A DNA stretch of 64,000 bases from Zavarzinia sp. (GTDB taxonomy: Bacteria; Pseudomonadota; Alphaproteobacteria; Zavarziniales; Zavarziniaceae). Positions within the stretch are counted from its first letter, which is position 1. Every line of letters starts with the position of its first letter. The stretch lies in the NCBI GenBank assembly GCA_025869435.1, contig JAOZVS010000058.1, positions 18,780 to 82,779 of the forward strand, in the 5' to 3' direction. Of the stretch, positions 10,380 to 18,191 are shown piece after piece. A program made the translations under genes and the position numbers. The notes under the pieces are model-generated. The model saw only the letters and a list, made by a program, of their open reading frames with translations, was not told the origin of the DNA and did no database searches.

Positions 10380-11393
10380 ATGCGCCGTCTGATCGCCACT
10401 CTCGCCCTGGGTCTCGGCCTCGTCGCCGGCCAGGCACGGGCCGAGGAGCTGAACATCTATTCGTCCCGTCACTATCCGTCCGACGAAATCCTGTTCGGTA
10501 AGTTCAAGGAAGAGACCGGTATTTCCGTCAACCTGATCCAGGGCAAGGCGGCGGAACTGGTCGAGCGGATGAAGCTCGAAGGCGCCAACAGCCCGGCCGA
10601 TATCTTCATCACGACGGATGCCGCCAACCTGTGGCGTGCCCAGGCCGCCGGCCTGTTCCAGCCCGTGACCTCGGACAAGCTCCAGGCCGCGGTGCCGGAC
10701 CAGTTCCACGAGCCGAGCGGTCTCTGGTACGCCTTCGCCACCCGCGCCCGCGTCATCGTCTACAACAAGGACAAGGTGAAGCCCGGGCAGCTCTCGACCT
10801 ATGAGGCGCTGACCGCGCCCGAATGGAAGGGCCGCGTGCTGTCCCGTTCGTCCAACAACGAATATGTCCAGTCGATGACGGCGGCCATGATCGCCCATCT
10901 GGGCGAAGCCAAGGCCGAGGACTGGGCCAGGGGCATCGTCGCCAATTTCGCCCGCGCCCCCAAGGGCGGCGATACCGACCAGATCAAGGCGGTCGCGGTC
11001 GGCGAGGCCGATGTCGCCATCGTGAACCACTATTACTTTGCGCGCATCGCCGCCTCCGACAAGCCGGAGGACAAGGAGATCGTCGCCAAGGTCGGGATCT
11101 TCTTCCCCAATCAGGAGACCTTCGGCACCCATGTGAACGTCTCGGGCGCCGGCGTCGCCGCCCATGCCCCGGACAAGGCGGCGGCGATCAAATTCCTCGA
11201 ATATCTGGCCAGCCCGGAAGCGCAGGAGATTTTCGCCGAGGCGAACAATGAATTCCCGATCCTGAAGGGCGTCTCCCCCTCCTCGGTCGTGCAGGGCTTC
11301 GGCGACTTCAAGCGCGACACGCTGCCGATCGACGAACTCGGCAAGAACAACGCCGCCGCCGTCCAGCTGCTGGACCGCGCCGGCTGGCGGTAG
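10380..11393 (+). CDS. Fe(3+) ABC transporter periplasmic substrate-binding protein (FbpA/FutA family)
   Basis: A 337-residue class II periplasmic binding protein. It starts with a Sec signal peptide ('MRRLIATLALGLGLVAGQARA', cut near residue 21) and continues 'EELNIYSSRHYPSDEIL', the FbpA/FutA opening. The tandem tyrosines of 'NHYYFARI' match the ferric-iron ligands. The ORF track begins 32 codons too early; ATG 10380 has a strong 'ggagga' 5 nt upstream. No permease or ATPase is adjacent, so it must work with components encoded elsewhere. Fur-like repeats lie just upstream. Confidence 0.9.
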   Translation: MRRLIATLALGLGLVAGQARAEELNIYSSRHYPSDEILFGKFKEETGISVNLIQGKAAELVERMKLEGANSPADIFITTDAANLWRAQAAGLFQPVTSDKLQAAVPDQFHEPSGLWYAFATRARVIVYNKDKVKPGQLSTYEALTAPEWKGRVLSRSSNNEYVQSMTAAMIAHLGEAKAEDWARGIVANFARAPKGGDTDQIKAVAVGEADVAIVNHYYFARIAASDKPEDKEIVAKVGIFFPNQETFGTHVNVSGAGVAAHAPDKAAAIKFLEYLASPEAQEIFAEANNEFPILKGVSPSSVVQGFGDFKRDTLPIDELGKNNAAAVQLLDRAGWR

Positions 11394-11413
11394 GCTGCCG
11401 CCGGCAACCGCCC

Positions 11414-11920
11414 TCAAGGCTTCAGAGCCGACAGGGCGGTTGCCACAGGCAAATAGAGCCGGCGTGGCTGATCCTTCAGGGCGGTGAAGCCATAGGCCTC
11501 ATAGAAGGCCAAGGCCGGAGCATCGATCGCATCGGCAAAGATGGCATGGGCGCCAATTGGGGCCATCGCGACCGTCTTGATTGCATCGAACAGAAGGGCT
11601 TCGCCAAGCCCGATCCCTGCGAAGTCGCGATCGCGCGCCAGCCAGCCGATTAGCACCGCGGGCACTGAGGGATAGCGCGGTAGTTTCATCGCGAAATGGG
11701 CCGGCACTTCGGTCAGCGGAACATGGCTGGACGACAGCGTATAGAAGCCGCAGACCCGGCCCGAAGATAGCTCGCGGGCAACGAAGCATGTCGCGTATTT
11801 CCGCTTCACATCCTGCGACACAGCAGTCCGGAAATAGCTGTCGATCCTCTCGTTGCCGCAGACGAAGGCCGCCCGGTCATGGTCCCTGGACAGGGCCTCG
11901 ATCGCGAACCGGTGGCTCAC
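11414..11920 (-). CDS. GNAT toxin of a TacT-like type II toxin-antitoxin pair
   Basis: A 168-residue GNAT acetyltransferase of the tRNA-acetylating toxin type. 'IDSYFRTAVSQDVKRKYATCFVA' near the start, 'VLIGWLARDRDFAGIGLGEALL' (acetyl-CoA loop) and the C-terminal 'LAFYEAYGF' with the catalytic-type tyrosine are shared with TacT/AtaT toxins, which acetylate the amino group of charged tRNAs. The start overlaps the upstream DUF1778 antitoxin stop by 4 nt. Toxicity is inferred from family and partner. Confidence 0.88.
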   Translation of the reverse strand: MSHRFAIEALSRDHDRAAFVCGNERIDSYFRTAVSQDVKRKYATCFVARELSSGRVCGFYTLSSSHVPLTEVPAHFAMKLPRYPSVPAVLIGWLARDRDFAGIGLGEALLFDAIKTVAMAPIGAHAIFADAIDAPALAFYEAYGFTALKDQPRRLYLPVATALSALKP

Positions 11921-12204
11921 CTTGGTTCGATGAGGCTCTTGTGCCGCCGGGCGGCGCGCAGCAGCCGGGCATTGGGCTCCGCCGGCTGGACCAGCGCCTC
12001 GGCGAAGCGTTGCTGTTCGGCCCGGGAGAGGCGCATGATCTCGGCATCCTCGACCACACGGCGTGCATCCTCGCCCGCTGTCGCCATCAGATAGCCGGTC
12101 AATGTCATGCCACGAAGCTGAGCCGCCCGCTGCATGGTCTCATAGACCTGCTGCGGAATGCGGGCCTCCAGCCGGGCCATGGGAATGTCTGCCGTCTTGG
12201 CCAT
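11917..12204 (-). CDS. DUF1778 (TacA-like) ribbon-helix-helix antitoxin
   Basis: A 95-residue antitoxin. The N-terminal 'MARLEARIPQQVYETMQRAAQLRGMTLTGYL' is a ribbon-helix-helix DNA-binding segment; the charged C-terminal tail would wrap the GNAT toxin active site. The rule for such pairs, antitoxin first with a short overlap, is met here. A Shine-Dalgarno ('aggag') precedes ATG 12204. The perfect palindrome at 12232-12250, 28 nt upstream of the start, is the expected autoregulatory operator. Confidence 0.9.
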   Translation of the reverse strand: MAKTADIPMARLEARIPQQVYETMQRAAQLRGMTLTGYLMATAGEDARRVVEDAEIMRLSRAEQQRFAEALVQPAEPNARLLRAARRHKSLIEPR

Positions 12205-12231
12205 GGAAGCATTCTCCTGCTGGGCTCAAGA

Positions 12232-12250
12232 ATACGGCAATTTGCCGTAT
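12232..12250. promoter_or_regulatory. Palindromic operator of the GNAT/DUF1778 toxin-antitoxin operon
   Basis: A perfect 19-bp palindrome, 'atacggcaa-t-ttgccgtat' (9-bp arms, 1-nt centre), sits 28 bp upstream of the antitoxin start. Ribbon-helix-helix antitoxins bind such sites to repress their own operon. It is AT-rich at the core compared with the flanks, consistent with a promoter/operator. Confidence 0.75.
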
Positions 12251-12349
12251 GCAACAAGCTCGTCCCTGTTAAAGGCCAGCAGCAACCCACCCCGTGACGA
12301 CTCGGCCCGCTTCGCCCATGATGGCTGCCGGCCAGCACATACGGACATC

Positions 12350-13669
12350 ATGAGCGACAAAATCGACGAAGCCGCCCGGCAGAAGGCGGTCGAGGGGGAG
12401 CGGGCGACCATTCACATGGACCCGAGGGACCGGCGGCGGGCCTTTCTGGTCCTGACCATCGGCCTGATGTGCACGGGATTCAGCCAGTCGGTGGTCTATG
12501 CCATCCTGCCGCCCATCGCGCGCGACCTCGGCCTGTCCGAAATGCAGGTGGGCAGCATTTTCGTGCTGTCGTCCCTGTTCTGGGTGCTGACGACGCCCTG
12601 GTGGGGCCGGCGCTCCGACAGGTTGGGGCGGAAACTGTCGGTGCTGATCGGGCTGTTCGGCTTTTCCCTGTCGATGCTGCTCTTCACCCTGGCGCTGGAG
12701 GCGGCGCAGGCGAAATGGCTGACGATCGGGGCGGCCTTCCCCATTCTGATCCTGACCCGCTCGCTCTATGGTCTCATCGTCTCGGCGGCCAATCCTTCGG
12801 CCCAGGCCTATGTCGCCGACCGGACGACCCGGGACGAGCGGACACGGGCGGTCGCCACCATCGGCGCCGCCTATGGCCTCGGCGCGACCATCGGGCCGGG
12901 GCTGTCGGCCAGCCTCGTCATCATCGGCATCCTGGTGCCCTTCTATTTCTGCGTGCTGCTCGGGCTCCTCAGCGCGGCGCTGATCTGGCGCTATCTGCCC
13001 GAGAAGGAGCGGCCGCTGCCGACCCATGCCAAGGTGAAGCTGCGCCTGTTCGACCGGCGGATCGTGCTGAACCTCGTGAATGGCGGGCTGATGTCCTCGG
13101 CCCAGGCGATCATGATCCAGACCGTCGCCTTCTACATGATGGACCGCCTTGCCCTGCCCCTCGACCATGCCGCGCAATATGCCGGCATCGGCCTGATGGC
13201 GGCTTCCATGGCGGCGCTGTTCGGCCAGCTGGTGATCGTCCACCGCTTCCGCATGTCGGCGCCCATGCTCGAGCGCAGCGGGCTGCTGATCGCGGCGGGC
13301 GCCTTCCTCGCCATGGCCTTCGCCAACCAGATCGGCCCCCTCGTCTTCGCGCTGACCATGATCGGCCTTGGCCAGGGCATGTCCCGGCCGGGCAATGTCG
13401 CCGTCGCCTCCCTCATCGTCCGCCGCCACGAGCAGGGGGCGATCGCAGGCCTCAACAACGCGACCAATGCCTTCGGCTTCCTGATCATGCCTTTCATCGC
13501 CATGCCGGCCTACAAGCTGGACCCGTCCCTGCCCTATCTGATCGGTGCCGGCCTGCTGTTCGTCGCCATGATCATTTCCTTCGCCGATCCCAATGCCCGT
13601 CTTGCCGCGACCAGGGGCGGCGATCATTACGAGAATGAAGACATGGACGATCCCGCGCGCCCGCTCTGA
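12350..13669 (+). CDS. MFS transporter (TetA/Bcr-like drug-proton antiporter type)
   Basis: A 439-residue inner membrane protein with about 12 transmembrane helices starting near residue 28. MFS motif A is clear in 'TTPWWGRRSDRLGRKLSVL', and 'GAAYGLGATIGPGL' matches the antiporter motif C region of 12-TM drug exporters. The ORF track begins far upstream; ATG 12350 ('MSDKIDEAARQ') is the natural start, giving a hydrophilic 25-residue N-tail. Substrate unknown. It is divergent from the toxin-antitoxin operon. Confidence 0.88.
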   Translation: MSDKIDEAARQKAVEGERATIHMDPRDRRRAFLVLTIGLMCTGFSQSVVYAILPPIARDLGLSEMQVGSIFVLSSLFWVLTTPWWGRRSDRLGRKLSVLIGLFGFSLSMLLFTLALEAAQAKWLTIGAAFPILILTRSLYGLIVSAANPSAQAYVADRTTRDERTRAVATIGAAYGLGATIGPGLSASLVIIGILVPFYFCVLLGLLSAALIWRYLPEKERPLPTHAKVKLRLFDRRIVLNLVNGGLMSSAQAIMIQTVAFYMMDRLALPLDHAAQYAGIGLMAASMAALFGQLVIVHRFRMSAPMLERSGLLIAAGAFLAMAFANQIGPLVFALTMIGLGQGMSRPGNVAVASLIVRRHEQGAIAGLNNATNAFGFLIMPFIAMPAYKLDPSLPYLIGAGLLFVAMIISFADPNARLAATRGGDHYENEDMDDPARPL

Positions 13670-13737
13670 CGCGCTTTTGCCCTTGAACTCGGGCGTGTCC
13701 GTCCCCAGTTTCGCGCCCGTGTTCCCTGGGGGTTTTC

Positions 13738-14271
13738 ATGCTCGAGAGACTGATCGAACAGGCCATCCTGGCCAGCCGCTGGCTTCTGGTGCCGCTCTAC
13801 CTCGGCCTCGCGCTGATGCTGCTGGTGCTGATCTGGCAATTCTATGCCGATTTCTTCCATGTCATCGGCACGCTGGGCGTCGCGGATGATTCCGCGATCA
13901 TTCTCGAGACCCTGGCCCTGATCGACCTCGTGCTGGTCGCAGGCCTGATCACCATGGTGGTGATCAGTTCCTACGAGAATTTCGTCTCGAAAATCGACGT
14001 GAAGGAAGGTTCGGACACGCCGCCCCTGTTCGGCAAGCTCGACCCCGGCACGCTGAAGATCAAGCTCGGCGCGTCGATGGTGGCGATCTCGTCGATCCAG
14101 CTTCTCAAGGCTTTCGTCAGCGTCGACAAATACTCGTCGACCGAACTGGCCTGGCTGATCGCCATCCACATGACCCTGGTCGTCTCGACCCTGCTGATGG
14201 CCTTCATCGACAAGCTCGCCTTCTCGAAAGGCAAGGGCGAGAAGACGGAAAAGGAAAAGGCGGCCACCTGA
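13738..14271 (+). CDS. YqhA/UPF0114 family membrane protein
   Basis: A 177-residue protein with about four transmembrane helices. 'RWLLVPLYLGLALMLL' at the start, 'VMVVISSYENFVS' type sequence in the middle (here 'ITMVVISSYENFVSKID') and 'KIKLGASMVAISSIQLLKAF' are diagnostic for the UPF0114/YqhA family (TIGR00645). Function is unknown. It ends at a hairpin that overlaps its stop codon. Confidence 0.92.
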   Translation: MLERLIEQAILASRWLLVPLYLGLALMLLVLIWQFYADFFHVIGTLGVADDSAIILETLALIDLVLVAGLITMVVISSYENFVSKIDVKEGSDTPPLFGKLDPGTLKIKLGASMVAISSIQLLKAFVSVDKYSSTELAWLIAIHMTLVVSTLLMAFIDKLAFSKGKGEKTEKEKAAT

Positions 14272-14282
14272 CCGCCCTTTCC
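14253..14282 (+). terminator. Probable terminator of the yqhA-like gene
   Basis: An 11-bp stem with one mismatch ('ggaaaaggcgg' with 'ccgccctttcc') and an 8-nt loop spans the stop codon of the YqhA-type gene. A moderately T-rich stretch (gaatgtttcc) follows. It separates this gene from the convergent universal stress protein gene. Confidence 0.5.
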
Positions 14283-14307
14283 GAATGTTTCCGACCGGCC
14301 TGCCCGC

Positions 14308-15186
14308 TCAATGGGCGAGCAGGACCGGGACCGGGGCGCCTTCCAGGATTTCCTGGGTCAGTCCGCCCAGCAGATATTCACGCACCCGGCTGTGAGTATA
14401 GGCGCCCATGACGATGAGATCGGCGTCAAGCTCCAGCACGCGGTCGAACAGGGCCTTCGACAGGAGATAACCCTCCGTCGCGATATCCGCCGTCCGCGCG
14501 CTCACACCATGAGCGGCGAGATAGGCGGCGACATCGTCAAGCCCGTCCTGGTCGACGGCCTTGTCGAAGGTGACGACATCGACCTGCCTGGCATCGACCA
14601 GCAGCGGCATCGCCGCGGTCAGCGCCCGTGTCGCTTCCAGGCTGCCGTTCCAGGCGACGAGAATGCGCGACGGCTTGCGGCCCGGCGCGGCGTCGCCCTT
14701 GCCGATGCCGGGAACGAAAAGCACCGGACGGCCGCTGGACCACAGGGCGCCGTTCAGGCTGTCGGTCTCGCCCCGGCTGACGCTGGCCGGGGTGCGGGCG
14801 ATCACCGCGACATCCGCCAGGCGGGCACGGCGACCCACCAGCCGCTCCGGCGCGCCGACCATGGTGCCGAAAGACAGGGAGAAGCCACGCTGGCGGCCGC
14901 GGGGGATATCGGCGCAGCCCAGTTCGGCCAGCACCTCGCCCATCATCGACTTGATCTCGCCCTTCAGCTCGTCGGCCGCTTGCTGGGCGCTGGCGATCAA
15001 TTCGGGCGCGAAGGCGATGCCCGACAGACCGTCGAACACCGGCGGCATCAGGAGGGCCGGATCGATCTGCGGATGAAAGAGTTCGACATGGGCATCCGCC
15101 TCGCGGGCGAATTCAATGGCGTGGCGCAACGCCGGCCGGGCGGTCTTCGGCCGCTCGACAGGCACGAGAATAGTCCTGAAAGACAT
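14308..15186 (-). CDS. Universal stress protein, tandem UspA domains
   Basis: A 292-residue protein with two UspA-type halves: 'MSFRTILVPVERPKTARPALRHAIEFARE' and, from about residue 170, 'PSRILVAWNGSLEATRALTAAMPLL'. The second half ends in 'IVMGAYTHSRVREYLLGGLTQEIL', the ATP-site pattern common in alphaproteobacterial Usps. It lies 29 nt downstream of the GNAT-like gene and next to an Fnr regulator; an FNR-type box precedes the pair, so low-oxygen induction is likely, as for Usps in related bacteria. Confidence 0.92.
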   Translation of the reverse strand: MSFRTILVPVERPKTARPALRHAIEFAREADAHVELFHPQIDPALLMPPVFDGLSGIAFAPELIASAQQAADELKGEIKSMMGEVLAELGCADIPRGRQRGFSLSFGTMVGAPERLVGRRARLADVAVIARTPASVSRGETDSLNGALWSSGRPVLFVPGIGKGDAAPGRKPSRILVAWNGSLEATRALTAAMPLLVDARQVDVVTFDKAVDQDGLDDVAAYLAAHGVSARTADIATEGYLLSKALFDRVLELDADLIVMGAYTHSRVREYLLGGLTQEILEGAPVPVLLAH

Positions 15187-15215
15187 GCTTAGCTCCCGGA
15201 ATGGCCTATCGCGGA

Positions 15216-15680
15216 CTAAAGGCTGCGGCGATTGCTGTCAATGGTCATGGCCCGGCGCCCGACCATCAGGCGTCCGGCGTCGTGCCAGGCATGATCGGAC
15301 AGAAGGGCCGTCAGCCATTCCGAATCGTGCGGCACGGCGAAGACGATTTCCTCGCAGGCATGGGCCCGGGCGATCGCCCGCGTGGCATCGGCGAGGGCGA
15401 GCGCCGCCCGTTCGGGAAACAGCAGCTCGAGCACGCCAACGGCGTTGACCACCAGTTCGAGACCGCCCTTCAGCGAGGGCACCATGCTATAGGCCAGCAG
15501 ACCCCGGATGTAACCATCCCGTTCCGCGACGATCAGGCCGGAGCTGTCCCCGTCTGCGTAACGCCTGGCGACCGCGCGCCAGGTGCCGAGGTCAGGCGTT
15601 CCGAGGCAGGCATGAGCGAGCGGAAAAGCCGCGTCGACCTGCCCTTCGCCCAGTGGTGACACCTGATATGCCGCTGCCAT
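15216..15680 (-). CDS. GNAT-like protein of unknown function in the Fnr/Usp block
   Basis: A 154-residue protein with weak GNAT-like character: 'TWRAVARRYADGDSSGLIVAERDGYIRGLLAY' resembles beta strands 2-4 of the fold, but the R/Q-x-x-G-x-G acetyl-CoA motif is not evident ('FPERAALALADAT' takes its place). I do not recognise a specific function. It lies between fnr and the universal stress protein gene, both on the same strand, and an FNR-type box lies 56-69 nt upstream of its start. Confidence 0.7.
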   Translation of the reverse strand: MAAAYQVSPLGEGQVDAAFPLAHACLGTPDLGTWRAVARRYADGDSSGLIVAERDGYIRGLLAYSMVPSLKGGLELVVNAVGVLELLFPERAALALADATRAIARAHACEEIVFAVPHDSEWLTALLSDHAWHDAGRLMVGRRAMTIDSNRRSL

Positions 15681-15735
15681 CGCGGACCTCTCCCTGATGT
15701 GATGGCGACCCTAGCAGGGGGCAATTGCAACCGCC

Positions 15736-15749
15736 TTGAGGTGGATCAA
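15736..15749. promoter_or_regulatory. FNR-type box before the GNAT-like/Usp genes
   Basis: 'TTGAGgtggATCAA' differs by one base from the FNR consensus TTGAT-N4-ATCAA. It overlaps the stop codon of the fnr-type gene and lies 56-69 nt upstream of the start of the next gene on the same strand, a distance suitable for class II activation if transcription starts close by. Confidence 0.6.
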
Positions 15750-16573
15750 GCGATCTGGTCGAAGGGGTGGAAGCACGCCACGCGGTCTTCCTGACCGGCG
15801 ATTTCGACGAGAGCATCGAGGTCGATGATGTCGACGCCGTGATTGCCTTTCAGCTGGATCACGCCCTCGCCCTTCAACTGGGTGAAGGTCCGGCTGACGG
15901 TCTCGGTGGTCAGGCCCAGATAGTCGGCGATATCGCCCCGCGTCATCGGCAGGTCGACCGGATTGCCCGGCCGGCCCCGCCGCACCGCCCGGTCGGACAG
16001 GGCCAGCAGGAAGGATGCGATGCGCTCCCGCGCGGTCTTGCGGCCGAGCAGCACCATCTGGTCCTGCGCCGCCATCAGCTCGTTCATGGCGAGGCCCAGC
16101 ATCTGGCGCTCGATCTTGGGCAATTCGTTGAACAGCCCGCGCAACTGCGGCCGCTGGAAGCGGCAGCAGGTCACGGGCGTGATCGCCGTCGCGCTATAGG
16201 CATAGGTGCCGCCACGCGACAGGCCGAGGAAATCGCCCGCCATCATGAAACCGGTGATCTGGCAGCGGCCGTCGGCCAGCAATTTGAAGACCTTGACCGT
16301 GCCGGACGTCAGGTTGAACAGGTCATCCGCCGGGGCGCCTTCCTCGATGAAGGTGGTGCCGGCGTCGAAGCGCTGATCCGACATGATCGCCGCGAGCCGC
16401 GCCAGTTCGTTCGGATCGAGCGCGTTGCACATGTTGAAGCCGCGCGCCTCGCAATGCTCGCAGGTATGCATGTCCGGGTGGCGTCGCCGGCTGGTGCCGG
16501 CATTGTCCTCGGCCGTGGCGCGCCCGGTCCTGCCTGCCTGCTGTGCCGCCATGTCCCGGCTCTTTTCCCGCAT
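15746..16573 (-). CDS. Crp/Fnr family oxygen-responsive regulator (FnrN/Anr type)
   Basis: A 275-residue regulator. The N-terminal cluster C38-x2-C41-x7-C49 ('CEHCEARGFNMC') plus a cysteine pair near residue 136 match the ligands of an oxygen-labile [4Fe-4S] cluster in FnrN-type proteins. A cAMP-like jelly roll and dimer helix follow, then a helix-turn-helix 'RGDIADYLGLTTETVSRTF', whose E-x-x-S-R is the reading head for TTGAT half-sites. FNR-type boxes are found on both sides of the gene, suggesting autoregulation and control of its neighbours. Confidence 0.93.
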   Translation of the reverse strand: MREKSRDMAAQQAGRTGRATAEDNAGTSRRRHPDMHTCEHCEARGFNMCNALDPNELARLAAIMSDQRFDAGTTFIEEGAPADDLFNLTSGTVKVFKLLADGRCQITGFMMAGDFLGLSRGGTYAYSATAITPVTCCRFQRPQLRGLFNELPKIERQMLGLAMNELMAAQDQMVLLGRKTARERIASFLLALSDRAVRRGRPGNPVDLPMTRGDIADYLGLTTETVSRTFTQLKGEGVIQLKGNHGVDIIDLDALVEIAGQEDRVACFHPFDQIA

Positions 16574-16635
16574 TCGCGCGCTCGATCGAAAGAAACATTC
16601 CCCGTGTAATTGGGGGCAGTCCGGGTCAACAATCC

Positions 16636-16649
16636 TTGACCTGAATCAA
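16636..16649. promoter_or_regulatory. FNR-type box between fnr and the kinase-fusion gene
   Basis: 'TTGACctgaATCAA' matches TTGAT-N4-ATCAA with one mismatch. It lies in the 100-bp divergent gap, 63-76 bp upstream of the fnr-type start and 25-38 bp upstream of the start of the opposite gene. It could serve autoregulation, control of the kinase fusion, or both. Confidence 0.65.
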
Positions 16650-16673
16650 TGCGGCGCATGTTACGGACGGGCT

Positions 16674-18191
16674 ATGGCCGATTGCTTGGACCAGACAGAG
16701 ACCATCACCTTCCTCGGTGCCGCCGGGACCCATGACGGCGTGTTGCCGCGCCGGATCGACACGTCCTGCGCCTATGTCTTCCTGGCGGGCGATTTCGCCT
16801 ACAAGATGAAGCGGGCGGTCAACCTCGGCTATCTCGACTTTTCCACCCTCGAAGGGCGGGAGGCGGCCTGCCGGGCGGAAATGGCCCTGAACCGCCGGAC
16901 CGCGCCCGAACTTTACCTGCGCCTGTCCCATGTCACGCGGGAAATGGACGGTCGCCTCGCTCTCGATGGTAACGGCACGCCGGTCGAGCCCATCGTGGTC
17001 ATGCGCCGCTTTCCCGACGATGCCCTGGGCACGCTTGCCCTCGCCGCCGGGCGCGTCGATCGCGCGATGGTCGCCGATCTCGGCCGGCGCCTTAAGCCCT
17101 ATCACGAGGCCTGCCCGATCCCGCCCCTGCCGCCCGCGCCCATGACCGCGCGGCTTGATCCCTGCCGCGCCCCCTTGCGGGCCATGGCGCCCGGGATTCC
17201 GGCGGCCCGGATCGAAGCCCTCCTCGGCCGTCTGACCCCGCATTTCGCCGCCGCCGACCGGATGATGGCGCAGCGCGCGGCTCTCGGCTTCTGGCGCCGG
17301 GGCCATGGCGACCTGCACCTGGGCAACATCTGCCTGATCGAGGGCCGCCTGGTGCCCTTCGACGCCCTCGAATTCGACGATGCCTTCGCGACCGCCGATG
17401 TGCTTTACGATCTCGCCTTCCTGGCCATGGACCTGCGCCGGCTGGGCCGGGGCGACCTCGCCCTTGCCCTGTTCGACGCCTATGGCGATGTCGGGCCGGG
17501 CGGGCCGTCGCTGATGCCGGGCTGCATGGCGCTGCGCGCCGCGATCCGCGCCTTCGTCGCCCATGCCCGCTGGCAGGCGACGGGCGGTCCCGCGCCCATC
17601 GCCGAAATCTCCGGCTTCCTCGATGCCGCCGAGGATTGCCTGGCCGACACGAAACCCCGCCTGCTCGCCATCGGCGGCCTGTCGGGCACCGGGAAATCCA
17701 CCCTCGGCCGGGCGCTGGCGCCGTACCTCGGCCCCGTGCCGGGCGCCCTGCACCTGCGCACCGATGTGATCCGCAAGGCGCTCAACGGCGTGGCCGAGAC
17801 CGAGCCGCTGCCGCCCGACGCCTATGGCCCGGGCAAGAGCGAAGCGGTCTATGGCGCGCTCTTCGAGCAGGCCGCCGCCGCCTTCGCCACCGGCCGCAGC
17901 GTCATTCTCGACGGGGTCTTCGCTCGTGAGGCGGAACGGGCGGCGGCGCGGGCGATCGCGCCCCAGGCCTTCACCGGCCTGTGGCTGGAAGCGCCCCTGC
18001 CCCTGCGCCAGGGCCGGATCGAGGGGCGGCGGGGCGATGCCTCGGATGCAACCCCCGCCGTCGCCGCTGCGCAGGAAAGCTACGACCTCGGCCGGCTCGA
18101 CTGGCGCCGCCTCGCCGCCGGCGGGCCGCTCGACACGCTGGTCGAGGCCGCCCTCGCCGCCTCAGGGGACGAGGACGGCGGCCCCCTGTAA
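16674..18191 (+). CDS. Fusion of aminoglycoside-phosphotransferase-like kinase and AAA/zeta-type P-loop ATPase
   Basis: A 505-residue cytosolic protein with two domains. The N-terminal ~320 residues have an APH/choline-kinase fold ('RRGHGDLHLGNICLIEG' catalytic loop, 'FDALEFDDAFATADVLYDLAFLAMDL' metal site). The C-terminal part is a P-loop kinase domain ('AIGGLSGTGKSTLGRAL' Walker A, 'LRTDVIRK' lid region). Such fusions are widespread in proteobacteria and their substrate is unknown. Start at ATG 16674; the ORF track extends upstream through the promoter. An FNR-type box lies just upstream. Confidence 0.88.
   Translation: MADCLDQTETITFLGAAGTHDGVLPRRIDTSCAYVFLAGDFAYKMKRAVNLGYLDFSTLEGREAACRAEMALNRRTAPELYLRLSHVTREMDGRLALDGNGTPVEPIVVMRRFPDDALGTLALAAGRVDRAMVADLGRRLKPYHEACPIPPLPPAPMTARLDPCRAPLRAMAPGIPAARIEALLGRLTPHFAAADRMMAQRAALGFWRRGHGDLHLGNICLIEGRLVPFDALEFDDAFATADVLYDLAFLAMDLRRLGRGDLALALFDAYGDVGPGGPSLMPGCMALRAAIRAFVAHARWQATGGPAPIAEISGFLDAAEDCLADTKPRLLAIGGLSGTGKSTLGRALAPYLGPVPGALHLRTDVIRKALNGVAETEPLPPDAYGPGKSEAVYGALFEQAAAAFATGRSVILDGVFAREAERAAARAIAPQAFTGLWLEAPLPLRQGRIEGRRGDASDATPAVAAAQESYDLGRLDWRRLAAGGPLDTLVEAALAASGDEDGGPL

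Noticed and set aside
16674-18191. Aminoglycoside resistance gene (APH-like domain); also the kinase at 19236-20087
   Set aside because: The APH fold is shared by many metabolic kinases, and fusion to a P-loop domain and chromosomal context do not support a resistance role.
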